Shown in pieces: positions 5,603 to 7,127 of a stretch of 7,127 nucleotides of DNA. Each line of letters opens with the position of its first letter. Position 1 is the first letter of the stretch. A model generated the notes under the pieces. The model was not told the origin of the DNA, did no database searches, and saw nothing but the letters and a program-made list of their open reading frames with translations. A program made the translations under genes and the position numbers. The stretch comes from Actinomycetota bacterium (GTDB taxonomy: Bacteria > Actinomycetota > Actinomycetes > Nanopelagicales > Nanopelagicaceae): contig JABMMO010000102.1 in NCBI GenBank assembly GCA_013205455.1, positions 1-7,127 on the forward strand. Direction: 5' to 3'.

Positions 5603-5615
5603 TGACGGGATTTTT
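5583..5615 (+). terminator. Intrinsic terminator/attenuator in the rplJ leader
   Basis: ATCCCGT (5583-5589) pairs with ACGGGAT (5605-5611) and ACGCA (5590-5594) with TGCGT (5599-5603), with a TCTA loop and one bulged G (5604). These 12 pairs are followed by TTTTT (5611-5615). It lies 41 nt before the rplJ start and after the L10 leader, with no gene in between to end. That makes a conditional attenuator more likely than a plain end-of-gene terminator. Confidence 0.7.
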
Positions 5616-5656
5616 ACATTTACGGTAAAAAGTTTTACTTAATGAAAGGAAGCCAA

Positions 5657-6220
5657 ATGGCTCGCCCTGATAAGTCAGCTGCGGTTGCGGAGTTGGTCGA
5701 AGATTTTCGATCTGCACAAGCAACTGTATTGACTGAGTATCGCGGATTATCCGTGACCTCAATGAAGGCGCTACGTCGTTCACTTGGTGCAGATACTAAG
5801 TACTCCGTAGTTAAAAACACTTTGACAAAGATCGCTGCAAAAGAAGCAGGCGTTTCGGTTCCTGATGAACTACTTAAGGGACCATCCGCAGTTGCCTTTA
5901 TTAAAGGTGATCCGATTACAGCTGCAAAGAGTTTGAAGAACTTCCAAAAAGAAAATCCATTACTTGTAATCAAGGGTGGAATCTTCGAAGGTAAATCAAT
6001 CTCAGTTGCCGAAATCATGAAACTCGCAGATCTCGAATCTCGCGAAGTTCTGTTGGCAAAGCTTGCTGGTGCGATGAAAGCATCGCTTGCTAAAGCAGCT
6101 CGTTCATTTGATGCACTTCGCATTAAGCGCGAAGCCGAAAGCGGAACACCAACTCCAGTAGCAGAAGTTGTTGCGGAAGCTCCGGCTGAAAGTGCACCAG
6201 AAGTAACCCCTGAAAATTAA
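5657..6220 (+). CDS. rplJ: 50S ribosomal protein L10
   Basis: Base of the ribosomal stalk: it binds 23S rRNA near L11 and carries the L7/L12 dimers; the complex can repress its own mRNA. From ATG 5657 the protein has 187 residues. Conserved N-terminal blocks are ARPDKSAAVAELVEDFRSA (2-20) and VLTEYRGLSVTSMKALRRSLG (24-44), then VVKNTLTKIAAKEAG (51-65) and LKGPSAVAF (73-81). The L7/L12-binding helix is about 130-158. An Ala/Pro/Glu-rich tail (160-187) makes it longer than E. coli L10 (165), as in other Actinobacteria. An in-frame ATG at 5642 is rejected: the Shine-Dalgarno AAAGGAAG (5645-5652) sits between the two ATGs at correct spacing for 5657, and MARPDK is the family's usual start. An attenuator-like leader lies upstream and rplL starts 29 nt after the stop. 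Confidence 0.97.
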   Translation: MARPDKSAAVAELVEDFRSAQATVLTEYRGLSVTSMKALRRSLGADTKYSVVKNTLTKIAAKEAGVSVPDELLKGPSAVAFIKGDPITAAKSLKNFQKENPLLVIKGGIFEGKSISVAEIMKLADLESREVLLAKLAGAMKASLAKAARSFDALRIKREAESGTPTPVAEVVAEAPAESAPEVTPEN

Positions 6221-6249
6221 TCCCTCACCAAAAGATAAAGGAAACTAAA

Positions 6250-6633
6250 ATGGCAAAGCTAAGCACCGAAGATCTATTGTCCCAATTCAAAGAAATGACA
6301 CTTGTCGAACTCTCTGATTTCGTTAAGTCATTCGAAACTGAATTTGATGTAACTGCAGCAGCTCCAGTAGCAGCAGCAGGCGGCGGCGCAGCAGCAGGCG
6401 GCGAAGCAGCAGCAGCTCAAGAAGACTTCACAGTTATTCTTGAAGAAGCTGGTTCACAGAAGATTGCAGTTATTAAAGAAGTACGTGCACTTAACTCCAG
6501 CCTTGGTTTGAAAGAAGCCAAGGATCTTGTTGATGCAACTCCAGCAACTTTGCTTGAGAAGGCTTCTAAAGAAACTGCTGAAAAGGCAAAGGCCTCTCTT
6601 GAAGCAGTTGGCGCAAAGGTCACAATCAAGTAA
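6250..6633 (+). CDS. rplL: 50S ribosomal protein L7/L12
   Basis: Multicopy stalk protein that recruits translation factors and stimulates their GTPase activity. The 127 residues are typical. The N-terminal dimerisation and L10-binding domain is about 1-33 (LSTEDLLSQFKEMTLVELSDF, from 4), a flexible Ala/Gly hinge runs about 34-57, and the C-terminal factor-binding domain is about 58-127 with KIAVIKEVRALNSSLGLKEAK (71-91), the conserved IK.VR....LGLKEAK pattern. AAAGGA (6237-6242) is the ribosome binding site. The hinge is encoded by blocks of GCA and GGC codons forming an 18-bp near-tandem repeat. rplJ and rplL form one transcript that ends at the strong terminator 14 nt downstream. Confidence 0.98.
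   Translation: MAKLSTEDLLSQFKEMTLVELSDFVKSFETEFDVTAAAPVAAAGGGAAAGGEAAAAQEDFTVILEEAGSQKIAVIKEVRALNSSLGLKEAKDLVDATPATLLEKASKETAEKAKASLEAVGAKVTIK
6370..6405 (+). repeat. 18-bp near-tandem repeat in the L7/L12 hinge
   Basis: Two copies of an 18-bp unit coding Ala-Ala-Ala-Gly-Gly-X lie at 6370-6387 and 6388-6405. They differ only in the last codon (GGC against GAA), and three more GCA codons follow. This is low-complexity hinge coding, prone to slippage, and may vary in length between strains. Confidence 0.8.
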
Positions 6634-6646
6634 CTCTGGTTTACGC

Positions 6647-6684
6647 GGTCAGGCCCCCCTTATACAGGGGGGCCTGACCTTTTT
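6647..6684 (+). terminator. Strong intrinsic terminator after rplL
   Basis: Two 13-nt arms (6647-6659 and 6667-6679) pair perfectly, including a run of six C against six G, around the loop TTATACA, and TTTTT (6680-6684) follows. It begins 14 nt after the rplL stop. The stem is far stronger than the leader attenuator and should end most rplJL transcription ahead of rpoB. No A-run precedes it, so it acts on the plus strand only. Confidence 0.93.
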
Positions 6685-6705
6685 CTAGCATAAATGGGAT
6701 AAAAA

Positions 6706-6736
6706 TTGGACATCCGATTGGGGTGAGAGGTATCCT
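6706..6736 (+). promoter_or_regulatory. Candidate rpoB promoter
   Basis: TTGGACA (6706-6712) resembles a -35 with one extra G, and TATCCT (6731-6736) fits TANNNT, 18-19 nt away depending on how the -35 is read. It lies just after the rplL terminator, where a new promoter is needed for rpoBC. The predicted start near 6743 leaves a leader of about 115 nt. Confidence 0.45.
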
Positions 6737-6742
6737 GCCCCT

Positions 6743-6858
6743 TCGCACAAAAAAACCCTGGGTCCTTGCATATAGCGGCTGAGACCTTGCGTGAGCTGTG
6801 TGAAAAAGAAGTTAGTCCGCAAGTTAAGTAGTGACAACGTACTTTGGGAGGACATATC
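6743..6858 (+). promoter_or_regulatory. rpoB 5' leader with weak hairpins
   Basis: No gene is seen here. CTTGCG (6786-6791) can pair with CGCAAG (6818-6823). AAGTAGT (6826-6832) can pair with ACGTACTT (6837-6844), with one bulged G, directly in front of the Shine-Dalgarno GGGAGGA (6846-6852). A run of seven A is at 6749-6755. The short stems could tune rpoB translation, but similar ones arise by chance. Confidence 0.25.
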
Positions 6859-7127
6859 TTGGCCGCGAAAAAATCAACTGCACCGTTGCGCGTATCTTTC
6901 GCCAAAATCCGTGAACCACAAGAAGTTCCAAACCTATTAGCTCTACAAACCGAGAGCTTTGATTGGTTACTTGGAAACGATGCTTGGCGTTCTCGACTAG
7001 GACTAAATGATCGCGTTGGCAGAGGCGAAGTTCCAAAAACTTCTGGCCTCGAAGAAATATTTGAAGAGATTTCACCAATCGAAGATTTTCAAGGATCGAT
7101 GTCGCTTTCTTTTAGCGATCACCGTTT
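6859..7127 (+). CDS. rpoB: DNA-directed RNA polymerase subunit beta (5' part only)
   Basis: The N-terminus of the RNA polymerase beta subunit, cut by the window end after 89 full codons. The sequence reads MAAKKSTAPLRVSFAKIREP and continues with VPNLLALQTESFDWLLGN (23-40), SGLEEIFEEISPIEDF (62-77) and GSMSLSFSDHRF (79-90, the last codon incomplete). These match the start of actinobacterial RpoB closely, most of all Streptomyces. The start is TTG at 6859, chosen because GGGAGGA (6846-6852) lies six bases upstream and because Streptomyces RpoB begins at the same point, also with an alternative start codon. A strong terminator and a separate candidate promoter set it apart from rplJL. rpoC is expected beyond the window. 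Confidence 0.95.
   Translation, partial: MAAKKSTAPLRVSFAKIREPQEVPNLLALQTESFDWLLGNDAWRSRLGLNDRVGRGEVPKTSGLEEIFEEISPIEDFQGSMSLSFSDHR

Noticed and set aside
5642..5656. Longer rplJ beginning at ATG 5642 (five extra residues MKGSQ)
   Set aside because: The best Shine-Dalgarno (5645-5652) lies between the two ATGs and fits 5657, and the family begins with MARPDK.
5635..6123. Minus-strand 162-codon reading frame inside rplJ
   Set aside because: It is the shadow of a clearly recognised ribosomal protein gene; its length reflects codon bias on the other strand.
1..7127. Mobile elements, CRISPR arrays, prophage or defence genes
   Set aside because: No transposase-like coding, terminal repeats with target duplications, or regularly spaced repeats were seen; all genes are conserved core genes in their usual order.

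Overview
The window is a conserved core-genome segment of an actinobacterium. The order murB / aspC (opposite strand) / tRNA-Trp / secE / nusG / rplK / rplA / rplJ / rplL / rpoB is the arrangement known from Streptomyces and relatives. Supporting signs are the acidic N-terminal extension of NusG, the short single-span SecE, the Streptomyces-like start of RpoB (FAKIREP...VPNLLALQTESFDWLLGN) with a TTG start, and candidate -10 boxes of the TANNNT type. Codon use leans to A/T for this phylum. A low-GC free-living lineage such as the freshwater acI group (Nanopelagicales) is my best guess, but that is inference.

Layout. At 1-43 is the probable tail of a gene whose TGA stop overlaps the GTG start of a GT2-like glycosyltransferase (40-723). 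murB (733-1758) follows after 9 nt. aspC (1759-2964, minus) converges on murB with no base between the two stop codons. A 191-nt divergent spacer (2965-3155) holds a hairpin plus T-run on the minus strand. tRNA-Trp(CCA) (3156-3229) then leads the secE-nusG-rplK-rplA cluster. The rplK-rplA gap contains a hairpin resembling an L1-binding site. The 225-nt rplA-rplJ gap contains a candidate promoter, a structured L10-type leader and an intrinsic terminator. rplJ-rplL ends at a very strong intrinsic terminator, and rpoB (truncated by the window edge) has its own candidate promoter, leader and Shine-Dalgarno.

How it works together. The left part belongs to cell-wall and amino-acid metabolism: MurB makes UDP-MurNAc, and AspC interconverts aspartate and glutamate. 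The right part is the protein export, transcription and translation core: SecE of the translocon, NusG elongation factor, the L11/L1 stalk proteins, the L10-(L7/L12) stalk and RNA polymerase beta. The noncoding parts suggest feedback by ribosomal proteins on their own mRNAs, L1 on rplA and L10 on rplJL.

No mobile element, CRISPR array, defence gene or clearly new protein system is visible. The most interesting item is the rplJL leader. There a 9-pair antiterminator (5560-5568 with 5594-5602) appears to compete with both the L10 aptamer and the terminator, which suggests transcription attenuation like that described for Bacillus subtilis rplJL.
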